From an uncultured Sphingomonas sp. (GTDB lineage Bacteria; Pseudomonadota; Alphaproteobacteria; Sphingomonadales; Sphingomonadaceae), in contig CAJYIX010000010.1 in assembly GCA_913775315.1 (NCBI GenBank), forward strand, positions 144,036 through 208,035: a stretch of 64,000 bases of DNA, given 5' to 3'. Under the pieces are notes generated by a model, which ran no database searches, had not been told where the DNA came from, and saw nothing but the letters and a program-made list of their open reading frames with translations. This document shows, one piece after another, positions 1-8,144 of this stretch. Numbering within the stretch: position 1 is the first letter of the stretch; each line of letters starts with the position of its first letter. The position numbers and the translations under genes are program-made.

Positions 1-540
1 CTTGCGCAGCACCTCACGCGCCAGCGGCGAGCGAAATCGCATGTCCCAGAAGTCGGTGACCGCGGCGATGATGACGGCGTTGCCCGTCGCCTCGGCGATG
101 CAGATGTGGAAGCGGCGGTCGGCGACCTCCGCGGCTGCGCTGTCGGCGTCGGCCATCGCCTCCATCAGCGATCGCAATTCGGCCAGATGCGCCTCGTCGA
201 TCTCGGTCGCGGCGACGGCAGCGACTTCGCCCTCCAGCAGGCGGCGCGCCTCGATGATCTCGAACGCGCCGATATCGAGTTCGGATTCGCCGGGCGCGGC
301 GGCGGCGACGCTCGAATCAAGGACGAACACGCCCGATCCCTTGCGCGCCTCGACCAGGCCGAGCATTTCGAGTGCGATCATCGCCTCGCGGATCGTCGGG
401 CGGCTGACGCCGAAGCGTTCGGTCAGGTCGCGCTCGGCGGGCAGGCGCGAGCCGGGGACGTAGATCCCGTTCGCGATGTCGGCGCGGATCGCATCGACGA
501 TCCCGCGATAGAGCTTTCCGCCCTGTTCCCCCACTGCCAT
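1..540 (-). CDS. GntR/FadR-family (FCD domain) transcriptional regulator, 3' end missing
   Basis: The reading frame opens with ATG at 540 behind a GAGG site (about 5 nt away) and stays open to base 1, so only the first 180 residues are in the window. Residues 8-75 form a GntR winged helix-turn-helix (YRGIVDAIRADI, then RLPAERDLTERFGVSRPTIR). The rest is the start of an FCD ligand-binding domain (FEIIEARRLLEGEVA, later RFHICIAEATGN). FadR-subfamily regulators usually sense sugar acids or organic acids and repress adjacent catabolic genes. It is divergent from the DUF1080/oxidoreductase operon and lies near mannonate dehydratase, so control of uronate or aldonate catabolism is likely. The effector cannot be deduced. 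The family call is secure. Confidence 0.9.
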   Translation of the reverse strand, partial: MAVGEQGGKLYRGIVDAIRADIANGIYVPGSRLPAERDLTERFGVSRPTIREAMIALEMLGLVEARKGSGVFVLDSSVAAAAPGESELDIGAFEIIEARRLLEGEVAAVAATEIDEAHLAELRSLMEAMADADSAAAEVADRRFHICIAEATGNAVIIAAVTDFWDMRFRSPLAREVLRK

Positions 541-622
541 GCCAACCTCTTCGATCCAGTCCGGCCCGTCCTCCGACGCGGGAGCGGCACCGTCAAGCCC
601 GACACCATCCCGGTACGCAAAA

Positions 623-655
623 TGTCTGACAGGTGGGTTGCGTCTGGTCTAGCCA
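623..655. promoter_or_regulatory. Possible GntR operator sites in the divergent promoter region
   Basis: The intergenic space between the GntR gene and the DUF1080 gene contains the odd-centred palindrome TGTCTGACA (623-631) and TGGTCTAGCCA (645-655), whose outer TGG/CCA arms match the layout of FadR-family operators. A related TGTAAGACA occurs at 8118-8126 in the other divergent promoter of this island. Operator function is inferred only from symmetry and position. Confidence 0.3.
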
Positions 656-712
656 CATTCTAGGCTTGCAGCATCGGCCCGATACGAAGGCTGCAAATCG
701 AGGGGATTAGCG

Positions 713-2089
713 ATGCGCCTGGCCGCCATTTCGATCGTTGCCGCCTGTACGCTGGCCGCGCCCGCCGCGGCGCAGGCACCGTGGCGCGATGTCACGCCCA
801 AGGCGGGGCTCGCCGGCTGGACGGTGGCGGGCGGCAACGCGCCCTACCGCGTCGAGAATGGCGAGCTGGTCGGCCGCGCCGCCGCAAAGACGCCGAACAG
901 CTGGCTCGTCTCGAATCAGCAATATGGCGACTTCATCGTCGAGTTCGAGGCAAAGACCGATCCCATCCTCAATTCGGGCATGATGATCCGCGGCCAGCGG
1001 CGCGCCGACTACCGCAACGGCGTCGTCCATGGCTATCAGGCGGAGATCGATCCGTCGAAGCGCGCATGGAGCGGCGGCCTCTATGACGAGCAGCGCCGCC
1101 AGTGGCTCTACACGCTCGGCCGTAACGAGGCGGCGCGGCGGGCCTTCAGGTCCGGCGACTGGAATAGCTACCGGGTCGAAGCGATCGGCAACCGCATCCG
1201 CACCTGGATCAACGGCGTCCCCGCCGCCGACCTGGTCGACGACACCGACGCCCGCGGCTTCATCGCGCTGCAGGTCCATTCGGTGTCGGACGAGGTGGCC
1301 GCGAAGAACCCCGAGGTCCGCTTCCGCAAGATCCGCGTCATCACCGACCGGCCGCAGCGATATGCGCTGCCCGAGACGAAGCTCGAGCAACAGGGGTGGC
1401 TGATGAACCGCCTCAGCCCCGGCGAGGCGCAGGCGGGATGGAAGCTCCTGTGGGACGGTCGCACCACCAATGGCTGGCGCAGCGCCAGGGGGCCGAGCTT
1501 CCCGGCCAAGGGCTGGGCGATAAAGGACGGCATCCTGTCGGTCGAACCTTCCGGCGGCGGCGAATCCACCAATGGCGGCGACATCATCACCACGCGGGAC
1601 TATTCCGATTTCGAGCTGTCGGTCGATTTCCGCCTGACGCCGGGCGCGAACAGCGGGATCAAGTATTTCGTCGATCCCAACCTGCTGAAGGGCGAAGGCT
1701 CGGCGATCGGCCTCGAATACCAGTTGCTCGACGACGAGCGGCATCCCGATGCGAAGATGGGGCGCGACGGCAACCGGACATTGGGCTCGCTCTACGACCT
1801 CATCACCGCGCGAAACCTGTCGGACCCCGACAGCCCGGGCAAGCGGATCAACCCGCCGGGCGAATGGAACCGCGCACTGCTGGTCGTGCGCGGCAATCAT
1901 GTCGAGCACTGGCTCAACGGGTTCAAGGTCGTCGAATATGAGCGCGGGTCGCCCGAGTTCCGGCGGCTGGTCAGCTTGAGCAAATACGCCAAATGGCCGC
2001 GCTTCGGCGAAGGGAAATCGGGTCCGATCCTGCTTCAGGATCACGGCGACCGGGTCGATTTTCGCTCGATCAAGCTGCGCGGCCGCTAA
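713..2089 (+). CDS. Exported protein with two DUF1080 (3-keto-disaccharide hydrolase-type) domains
   Basis: The protein has 458 residues and starts with a Sec signal peptide (MRLAAISIVAACTLAA, cleavage after AAAQA), so it should act in the periplasm or at the cell surface. Two concanavalin-like DUF1080 domains follow, roughly residues 30-205 and 240-455; each ends in the typical pattern of NSG(M/I) and a WN...HWLNG-type segment. DUF1080 (PF06439) members hydrolyse 3-keto-glycosides in pathways where an oxidoreductase first oxidises C3 of the sugar. The next gene, 13 nt downstream, is an exported Gfo/Idh/MocA oxidoreductase, which fits such a pathway. The exact substrate is unknown. An ATG with GAGGGG upstream sets the start. 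Confidence 0.8.
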   Translation: MRLAAISIVAACTLAAPAAAQAPWRDVTPKAGLAGWTVAGGNAPYRVENGELVGRAAAKTPNSWLVSNQQYGDFIVEFEAKTDPILNSGMMIRGQRRADYRNGVVHGYQAEIDPSKRAWSGGLYDEQRRQWLYTLGRNEAARRAFRSGDWNSYRVEAIGNRIRTWINGVPAADLVDDTDARGFIALQVHSVSDEVAAKNPEVRFRKIRVITDRPQRYALPETKLEQQGWLMNRLSPGEAQAGWKLLWDGRTTNGWRSARGPSFPAKGWAIKDGILSVEPSGGGESTNGGDIITTRDYSDFELSVDFRLTPGANSGIKYFVDPNLLKGEGSAIGLEYQLLDDERHPDAKMGRDGNRTLGSLYDLITARNLSDPDSPGKRINPPGEWNRALLVVRGNHVEHWLNGFKVVEYERGSPEFRRLVSLSKYAKWPRFGEGKSGPILLQDHGDRVDFRSIKLRGR

Positions 2090-2102
2090 GAGGGGATTGG
2101 GA

Positions 2103-3413
2103 ATGGACCGTCGAACGATCCTGATGGGGGCGGGCGCCGCCGCCGGCCTTGCGATGACCGCAAAGAGCTATGCGCGCATTCAGGGCGCGAACGACCGGCT
2201 GCGTGTCGCCGTCGTCGGCGTCAATGGCCGCGGACAGGCGCATATGAGCGCCTTTACCAAGGTGCCGAACGTCCAGATCACGCATTTCGTCGATGTGGAC
2301 TCGGACGTGCTCGCCAAGCGCGCCGATGCGTTCGCGGGCAAGGGGTTCGCGCGGCCGAAGCTGGAGCGCGACTATCGGCAATTGCTGGCGCGCAAGGACG
2401 TCGACATCGTCACCGTCGCGACGCCCGACTTCTCGCACGCCAAGATCGGCATCGATGCGATGCGCAGCGGCGCGCACGTCTATCTCGAAAAGCCGATCGG
2501 CATCGCCCCGGCGGAGGGCGAGGCGCTGATCGCCGCGCAGAAGCGCACCGGCCGCGTGCTTCAGGTCGGCAACCAGCAGCGGTCGAGCATCGAGACGCGC
2601 CAGCTCCTCGACCTCGTTCGCGGCGGCGCGCTGGGCGACGTGTACGAGGCGCAGACCTGGTACGCCAACAACCGCAAGTCGATCGGCAAGGGCAAGGTGA
2701 CCGCACCGCCCGCCAATCTCGACTGGGACCTGTGGCAGGGGCCGCGGCCGCGCGGGCCGTATCGCGACAACCTCGTCCACTATAACTGGCACTGGTTCTG
2801 GAAATACGGGACCGGCGAGATCTGCAACAACGCGATGCACGAGCTCGACATCGCCCGCTGGTTGATGGGCGTCACCTATCCGGCCGCAGTGTCGGCGAAG
2901 GGCGCGCGCAACTTCTGGAAGGGCGACGACTGGGAGATGTACGATTCGCTCGCGCTCGCGCTCGACTATGACGGCGGGCGGACGATCCGCTGGAACGGGC
3001 AGAGCTGCAACGGCATCCAAACGTTCGGGCGCGGGCGCGGCGTGCTGCTGCTCGGCACCAAGGGGTCGGCGATCGTCGACCGCAACGGGTTCGAGCATTA
3101 CGGCCTCGACGGCAAGCTGATCCGCGAGGTGAAGGCGCCGGCCGAAAGCGCGACGACAGGGACGGTGGGCGAGGGCGCGCTCGACGTCTATCACGCGCAG
3201 AACTTCGTCGACGTGATCCGCGGCAAGAGCCGGTCGCTCAATTCGCCGATCGCGGAGGGGCATATTAGCACCACGCTCTGTCACCTCGGCAACATGGCCT
3301 ATCGCACCGACGCCGATCTAAAGGTCGATCCGCGAACCGGCCGCCCGGCGAGCGCGGCGGCGATGAAGCTCTGGTCGGTCGACTATGCGCCGGGCTGGGG
3401 CCTGAACGCTTGA
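2103..3413 (+). CDS. Gfo/Idh/MocA-family oxidoreductase with Tat-like signal
   Basis: The protein has 436 residues. I choose ATG 2103 rather than TTG 2097 because AGGGG at 2091-2095 sits 7 nt before the ATG but only 1 nt before the TTG. The N-terminus MDRRTILMGAGAAAG looks like a twin-arginine signal, implying export with bound NAD(P). Residues 33-160 are a Rossmann fold (VAVVGVNGRG) with the family motif LEKPIG; the C-terminal half is the GFO_IDH_MocA alpha/beta domain. Family members oxidise or reduce sugars and inositols at a ring carbon. It lies between the DUF1080 gene and apbE, almost certainly co-transcribed. The direction of reaction and substrate are not readable from sequence. Confidence 0.85.
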   Translation: MDRRTILMGAGAAAGLAMTAKSYARIQGANDRLRVAVVGVNGRGQAHMSAFTKVPNVQITHFVDVDSDVLAKRADAFAGKGFARPKLERDYRQLLARKDVDIVTVATPDFSHAKIGIDAMRSGAHVYLEKPIGIAPAEGEALIAAQKRTGRVLQVGNQQRSSIETRQLLDLVRGGALGDVYEAQTWYANNRKSIGKGKVTAPPANLDWDLWQGPRPRGPYRDNLVHYNWHWFWKYGTGEICNNAMHELDIARWLMGVTYPAAVSAKGARNFWKGDDWEMYDSLALALDYDGGRTIRWNGQSCNGIQTFGRGRGVLLLGTKGSAIVDRNGFEHYGLDGKLIREVKAPAESATTGTVGEGALDVYHAQNFVDVIRGKSRSLNSPIAEGHISTTLCHLGNMAYRTDADLKVDPRTGRPASAAAMKLWSVDYAPGWGLNA

Positions 3414-3414
3414 C

Positions 3415-4254
3415 GTGAGTGTCGAGACGCGCATCGAGCGGTTCGCCGCGATGGGGACGCGCGTCGAGTTCCATGTGTTTGGGCCGGTCGAAGAAGAAGT
3501 GATGCGCTCGGCGCGGCGGGCGGTGGAGGCGGTGGACGATTGTTTGACGATCCACCGACCCTCGCCCGCGACCGCGCTCAACGAGGCGCTGGCGGCGGGC
3601 GGTTCGGTCGAGATCGGCGACCCGCTGTTGCTGGAGGCGCTGGTGCTGGCCGACGCGGCGGTCGCGGCGACCGGCGGGCTGTTCGATCCGACCGCAGGCG
3701 AGGGTGTGGGCGGCGGCTGGGCACGGCTTTCGATCGACCGCGCAGCTGCGCGCATAACGGCGGACGGGCCGGTTGCCTTCGACTTCGGCGGGTTCGGCAA
3801 GGGCTATGCGCTTGATCGCGCGGTCGATATCCTGCGCGGGGCGGGCATCGTCAGTGCGCTGTTGTCAGCCGGGGAAAGCTCGATCGCGGTGATCGGCGCC
3901 CATCCGCTGGGGGGTGGCTGGCCGCTGGCGATCCCCGATCCGGCGGTGCCCGGCGGCACGCTGACGGTGATCGAGGTCGAGGATGCGGCGCTGTCGATCT
4001 CGGCCACGGTGGGGGCGGGGATGCTCGCGCCCAATCGCGCCGCGACGGTGCGCCCGCGCGACGGCCGGCCCGTCGCGGCAGCGCGCACCGCGATCGCCGT
4101 CGAGGCGAGCGGCGCGCTGGCAGAGGCGATCAGCACCGCGCTGATCGTCGCCGATGCGGGCGAGGCGGCGGTGCTGATCGCCGCGCGGCCGGGGCACCGC
4201 CACTTGTTTGACCATGCCGCGACGGCTGCGGCGCGTGAGGATGCGGATGTATGA
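3415..4254 (+). CDS. apbE: ApbE-family FAD:protein FMN transferase lacking a signal peptide
   Basis: ApbE transfers FMN from FAD to Ser/Thr of flavinylation motifs in redox proteins. The 279-residue frame begins with GTG 3415, one base after the previous stop, and shows the core motif FDFGGFGKGYALDRA near residue 125 and an Asp/Thr-rich C-terminal metal site region (LSISATVGAG, later AEAISTALIVADA). Typical ApbE proteins are exported lipoproteins of about 320-350 residues; this one has no signal or lipobox and is short, so it may be cytoplasmic. It overlaps the following oxidoreductase by 4 bp (ATGA). No obvious flavinylation target is encoded in the window. The family call is firm; its role in this sugar operon is inferred. 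Confidence 0.82.
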   Translation: MSVETRIERFAAMGTRVEFHVFGPVEEEVMRSARRAVEAVDDCLTIHRPSPATALNEALAAGGSVEIGDPLLLEALVLADAAVAATGGLFDPTAGEGVGGGWARLSIDRAAARITADGPVAFDFGGFGKGYALDRAVDILRGAGIVSALLSAGESSIAVIGAHPLGGGWPLAIPDPAVPGGTLTVIEVEDAALSISATVGAGMLAPNRAATVRPRDGRPVAAARTAIAVEASGALAEAISTALIVADAGEAAVLIAARPGHRHLFDHAATAAAREDADV

Positions 4255-5510
4255 ACGAGCGTGACTTCGACCTGACCCGCCGCGGTTTCATCGACCGCGT
4301 GCTCGCCGCCTCGACGGGCATCGGCATGGCGACCGCGGCGCCATGGGCCATGGCGGCGGCGGCGGGGATCGAGCGCGGCGACCGGGTACGGCTGGGCGTG
4401 GTCGGCACCGGCGATCGCGGGCGCGCGCTGATCCAGAACATCCTCAAGACCAAGAACTGCACCGTCGCGGCGATCTGCGACAGCTATGCGCCGCATCTGG
4501 CGCGGGGCCGCGCGTTGGTGCCCGCGGGGACGCGCAGCTTCACCGACTATCGCGCGATGCTGGATGCCAAGGGGATCGACGCGGTCGTGATCGCCACGCC
4601 GCTCGACATGCACGCACAGCAGACGTTCATGGCGCTCGATGCCGGGCTCCACGTCTGGTGCGAAAAGGCGATGGCGCGGACGATTGCCGATTGCGGGGCG
4701 ATGGTGTCGCGAGCGCGGGGCGCGCGCAAGGTCCTACAGATCGGCCACCAGCGGATGTTCCACCCCACCTACCTCGCGGCGCGAAAGCGCGCGGCGGCGG
4801 GCGAGATCGGGACGATCACGCAGGTGCGCGCCAGCTGGCATCGCAACAAGAGCTGGCGCCGCCCCGTCGCGGCCGATGCCACCGACCGGCAGATCAACTG
4901 GCGCCTCTATCGCGACCGCTCGGCTGGCCTCATGACCGAGCTGGCGACGCACCAGCTACAGGTCGCCAACTGGTTCATGGACGCGCTGCCGACACGGGTT
5001 ATGGGATCGGGCAGCATCTGTTTCTGGAAGGACGGGCGCGAGGTCCACGACCATGTCGCGCTGGTGTTCGACTATCCGGGCGGGCGGAAGACGATCTACA
5101 CGTCGCTGCTCAACAACGCCCGCTATGGCTGCGAGGAGCAGATCCAGGGGAGCAAGGGCACGATCGAGCCCGAACTCGGCCGCATCTATTCGGAGGACCC
5201 GAACGCCGTCCCCGCGCTCCAGCAGATGCAGTGCGACGTGGCGGCGGGCTCGAAGCGTGCGATCCCGATCGGCGGCGCGACCTGGTTCCCCGAGCTGCCC
5301 GTCCGCACGCCCGGCACCCCGCTCGGCTGGGGCGAATATGACGAGACGATGCTCCAGTTCGAGGGCTTCGGCGAGGCGGTGCGCAAAGGCCGCGAACTGC
5401 CGGGGCTGTTGAAGGAGGCGTATTACGCCAGCGTCGCCTCGCTGCTGGGCGAGCAGGCGATGGACAGTGGGCGGACGCTCGACTGGCCGAAGGATCTCGT
5501 CGCCGTCTGA
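4251..5510 (+). CDS. Gfo/Idh/MocA-family oxidoreductase with Tat signal
   Basis: This 419-residue protein starts with LTRRGFIDRVLAAS, a clear twin-arginine motif, followed by a hydrophobic Ala-rich stretch, so it is probably exported folded. The Rossmann core (RLGVVGTGDRGRA, residues about 45-58) and a VWCEKAM segment in place of the usual EKP motif mark it as Gfo/Idh/MocA. It overlaps apbE by 4 bp and closes the DUF1080-oxidoreductase-apbE-oxidoreductase operon. It is only distantly similar to the oxidoreductase at 2103-3413, so the two probably act on different intermediates or in opposite directions (oxidation at C3, then re-reduction). Substrate is unknown. Confidence 0.85.
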   Translation: MNERDFDLTRRGFIDRVLAASTGIGMATAAPWAMAAAAGIERGDRVRLGVVGTGDRGRALIQNILKTKNCTVAAICDSYAPHLARGRALVPAGTRSFTDYRAMLDAKGIDAVVIATPLDMHAQQTFMALDAGLHVWCEKAMARTIADCGAMVSRARGARKVLQIGHQRMFHPTYLAARKRAAAGEIGTITQVRASWHRNKSWRRPVAADATDRQINWRLYRDRSAGLMTELATHQLQVANWFMDALPTRVMGSGSICFWKDGREVHDHVALVFDYPGGRKTIYTSLLNNARYGCEEQIQGSKGTIEPELGRIYSEDPNAVPALQQMQCDVAAGSKRAIPIGGATWFPELPVRTPGTPLGWGEYDETMLQFEGFGEAVRKGRELPGLLKEAYYASVASLLGEQAMDSGRTLDWPKDLVAV

Positions 5511-5547
5511 GAGCGGGGCGGCACCGATGCGGCGCCGCCCCTTTCCG

Positions 5548-6822
5548 TCACGCGGCCGGCTTCACCTCCAGCCGCGGCACGAGCAGGTGTATGATTGCCA
5601 GCGCCACCAGATAGGCGCTGCCCGCCCAGACGAAGACCGGCGCATAGCTGCCCACCGTCTCCAGCACCTGTCCGACATAGGTGGACATGAGCATGCCGCC
5701 GACCGCCCCCGCCGCGCCGCCGATTCCCATGACCGAGGCGACGGAGGAACGGGGGAAGGTGTCGCTGACCATGGTGTAGAGGTTCGACGACCAGCCCTGA
5801 TGCGCGGCCGCCGCCAGCCCGATGATCGCCACCGCGCTCCACAGGCCGGAGACGCTGCTGGCGAAGAAGATCGGCAGGACGAGGATCGCGCAGACCAGCA
5901 GCGCCATCTTGCGCCCGGCATTGACGCTCATCCCCCGTTTGATGAGCGCCGACGACAGCCAGCCGCCGCCGATGCTGCCCACGTCGGCCATCAGATAGAC
6001 GGCGATCAGCGGCGGGCCGAAGCTCTTGAGGTCGAGGCCGTGGCGCTTGGCGAAGAAGTCGGGCAGCCAGAAGAGGAACAGGTACCAGACCGGGTCGGTC
6101 AGGAACTTGCCGACGATGAACGCCCAGGTGCCGCGGCGGCGGAACAGCGCGCTCCAGCGGATGCGCGGCTCGTCCTCCGCCGGGGCCACGTCGGAATTGA
6201 TGTACGCCAGCTCCGAGGGGGAGACGCTGCGGTGCTCGGCGGGCTTGCGATAGAAGGCGAGCCACGCGACCAGCCAGACGAAGCCCAGAAGCCCGGTGAT
6301 GATGAACGCCGCCTGCCACCCCAGCTGGATGGCGAGGACGGGCACGACGATCGGCGTCGCGATCGCGCCGACATTGGCGCCGGCGTTGAGGATGCCCGCC
6401 GCCAGTGCGCGCTCCTTCTTGGGAAACCACTCGGCCACCGACTTGATCGCGGCGGGGAAGTTCGCTGCCTCACCCAGCCCCAGCGCGAACCGCGCCGCCG
6501 CGAACCCGCCGGGCGTGCGGGCGAGTGCATGGACCATCGCCGCCACGCTCCAGACCGCGATCGCGCTGGCATAGCCGAGCTTGGACCCGATCCGGTCGAT
6601 GACCGGCCCGCAGGCGAGCAGGCCGAGGCCGTAGGCGGCCTGGAACCAGAAGACGATGTTGCCATAGTCGATCTCGCTCCAGCCGAGCTCGGCCTGGAGC
6701 GTGGGTTTCAGGATGCCGATGATCTGCCGGTCGATGTAATTGATCGTGGTGGCGAAGAAGAGCAGCGCGCAGATGATCCAGCGCACGTTGCTGGCGGGCC
6801 GTATCGGTCCGGTGGTTGTCAC
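5548..6822 (-). CDS. MFS transporter, hexuronate/anion:cation symporter type (ExuT-like)
   Basis: This is a 424-residue, 12-TM major facilitator protein. The frame stays open upstream through the uxuA region, but the real start is GTG 6822, which has AAGGAGAGA a few bases upstream and begins VTTTGPIRPASN just before TM1. The segment NYIDRQIIGILKP is typical of the anion:cation symporter family that includes ExuT and GarP. Two six-helix halves are separated by a loop rich in charged residues around residue 205. It lies 40 bp downstream of uxuA on the same strand, so uptake of glucuronate, galacturonate or an aldonate is the likely job. The substrate is inferred from context. Confidence 0.85.
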   Translation of the reverse strand: MTTTGPIRPASNVRWIICALLFFATTINYIDRQIIGILKPTLQAELGWSEIDYGNIVFWFQAAYGLGLLACGPVIDRIGSKLGYASAIAVWSVAAMVHALARTPGGFAAARFALGLGEAANFPAAIKSVAEWFPKKERALAAGILNAGANVGAIATPIVVPVLAIQLGWQAAFIITGLLGFVWLVAWLAFYRKPAEHRSVSPSELAYINSDVAPAEDEPRIRWSALFRRRGTWAFIVGKFLTDPVWYLFLFWLPDFFAKRHGLDLKSFGPPLIAVYLMADVGSIGGGWLSSALIKRGMSVNAGRKMALLVCAILVLPIFFASSVSGLWSAVAIIGLAAAAHQGWSSNLYTMVSDTFPRSSVASVMGIGGAAGAVGGMLMSTYVGQVLETVGSYAPVFVWAGSAYLVALAIIHLLVPRLEVKPAA

Positions 6823-6862
6823 GCTGTCTCTCCTTTGTCGCGGCGTCTCCCGCGTTGTTTCT

Positions 6863-8026
6863 TCAGGCGGCGCGGGCGTGGGCGATGCCGCGTTCGAGCC
6901 CGCGCAGTTCGGCCAGCCCGCGCATCCGCCCGAGCAGCGAATAGCCGGGGAGGGTGCGCTTGGTGAGGTCGTCGAGCATCTGATGGCCGTGGTCGGGTCG
7001 CATCGGGATCGACCGGCCTTCACGGATTTGAAGGTCGTGAACCGCCGCGACGATGCGGGCCATTTCGGCATCGCCCTCGAGATGCGGGGCCTCGTGGAAG
7101 GTGCCGCCATCCTCGCGCTGGACCGAGCGCAGGTGGAGGAAGCCGATGCGGCTGCCCAACCGCTCGACCATGCCGGGCAGGTCGTTGTCGGCGCGCGCGC
7201 CGAACGAGCCGGAGCAGAAGCACAGACCGTTGGCCGCGCTCGGCACCCGGTCGAACAGATACGCCACGTCCGCCTCGGTACTGACGACGCGCGGCAGGCC
7301 GAACAGCGGGAAGGGCGGGTCGTCGGGATGGACGACGAGGCGGATGCCGAGGGACTCGGCATGCGGTGCTACGACGTTCAGGAAGGCGATCAGGTTGGCG
7401 CGCAGGGCATCGGGGCCGAGTTCGCCATAGCGGGCGAGCGCGGCGCGAAAGGCATCGCGGGTGAACCCTTCCTCGCTGCCGGGCAGGCCGGCGATGATCG
7501 TCGCCTCGAGCGCCATGCACGCGGCGTCGCCCATGCCCGCGTGGCGGCGCGCCGCCTTGTCGAGCAGGTCGGGCGCGTAATCCGCCTCCGCCCCCGGCCG
7601 CTTCAGGATGAAGCAGTCATAGGCCGCCGCCATCTCGTGCTCGAAGCGAAGCGCCCTCGCACCATCGGGCAGCTCCCAGGCGAGGTCGGTCCGCGTCCAG
7701 TCGAGCACGGGCATGAAATTGTAGGTGACGACGTCGATACCCGACGCGGCAAGGTTGGTCAGCGTCCGGCAATACGCGTCGAGATAGCGCGCGGAATCGC
7801 CGTTGCCGGTCTTGATATCGTCATGAACGGGCACGCTTTCGACCACGCGCCACTTGAGACCCGCCGCCTCGATCCGGTCCCGGTACGCGGCGATCGTCTC
7901 GGCGGGCCAGACCGCGCCGTTGGGCAGGTCGTGGAGCGCGCTCACCACGTCGGTCGCGCCCGATTGCCTGATTTCCCGAAGCGATACCGGGTCGGATGCC
8001 CCGAACCATCGCATCGCCTGCGTCAT
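6863..8026 (-). CDS. uxuA: Mannonate dehydratase
   Basis: UxuA dehydrates D-mannonate to 2-keto-3-deoxygluconate in glucuronate catabolism, in the cytoplasm. The 387-residue product aligns from its first residues with known UxuA (MTQAMRWFGASDPVSL, then IRQSGATDVVSALHDLP), and shows metal-site segments VVHPDDPPFP, CFCSGSFGA and RPDHGH. I choose ATG 8026 for that alignment; in-frame GTG codons at 8032 and 8038 are nearer-spaced to a GGGGA box and could be used instead. It heads a uxuA-MFS transporter operon divergent from a third Gfo/Idh/MocA oxidoreductase. Neither uxaC nor a fructuronate reductase is in the window. Confidence 0.93.
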   Translation of the reverse strand: MTQAMRWFGASDPVSLREIRQSGATDVVSALHDLPNGAVWPAETIAAYRDRIEAAGLKWRVVESVPVHDDIKTGNGDSARYLDAYCRTLTNLAASGIDVVTYNFMPVLDWTRTDLAWELPDGARALRFEHEMAAAYDCFILKRPGAEADYAPDLLDKAARRHAGMGDAACMALEATIIAGLPGSEEGFTRDAFRAALARYGELGPDALRANLIAFLNVVAPHAESLGIRLVVHPDDPPFPLFGLPRVVSTEADVAYLFDRVPSAANGLCFCSGSFGARADNDLPGMVERLGSRIGFLHLRSVQREDGGTFHEAPHLEGDAEMARIVAAVHDLQIREGRSIPMRPDHGHQMLDDLTKRTLPGYSLLGRMRGLAELRGLERGIAHARAA

Positions 8027-8084
8027 CCACACGCGCACTGTCCCCAAAACTCGTCGCGGCCATCTCGCCGCTTCCGATTTGCTA

Positions 8085-8144
8085 TCATAGCGGATATGAC
8101 AGGCCAATATCAAAATCTGTAAGACATGTTTTTGGAGGGGTATC
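8085..8144. promoter_or_regulatory. Divergent promoter/operator region between uxuA and an oxidoreductase
   Basis: This AT-richer stretch contains the palindromes GATAT-N9-ATATC (about 8093-8111) and TGTAAGACA (8118-8126). The latter shares TGTNNGACA with 623-631 near the GntR gene, suggesting a common operator. A GGAGGGG ribosome binding site precedes the rightward gene. Confidence 0.3.

Noticed and set aside
3804-4652. Long minus-strand open frames antisense to apbE and other GC-rich genes
   Set aside because: Typical shadow frames of high-GC genes; Arg/Pro/Ala-rich with no domain.
6823-7362. Open extension making a 604-residue protein out of the MFS transporter gene
   Set aside because: The extra N-terminal part is antisense-phase shadow of uxuA, and GTG 6822 with AAGGAG upstream gives a normal 12-TM transporter.
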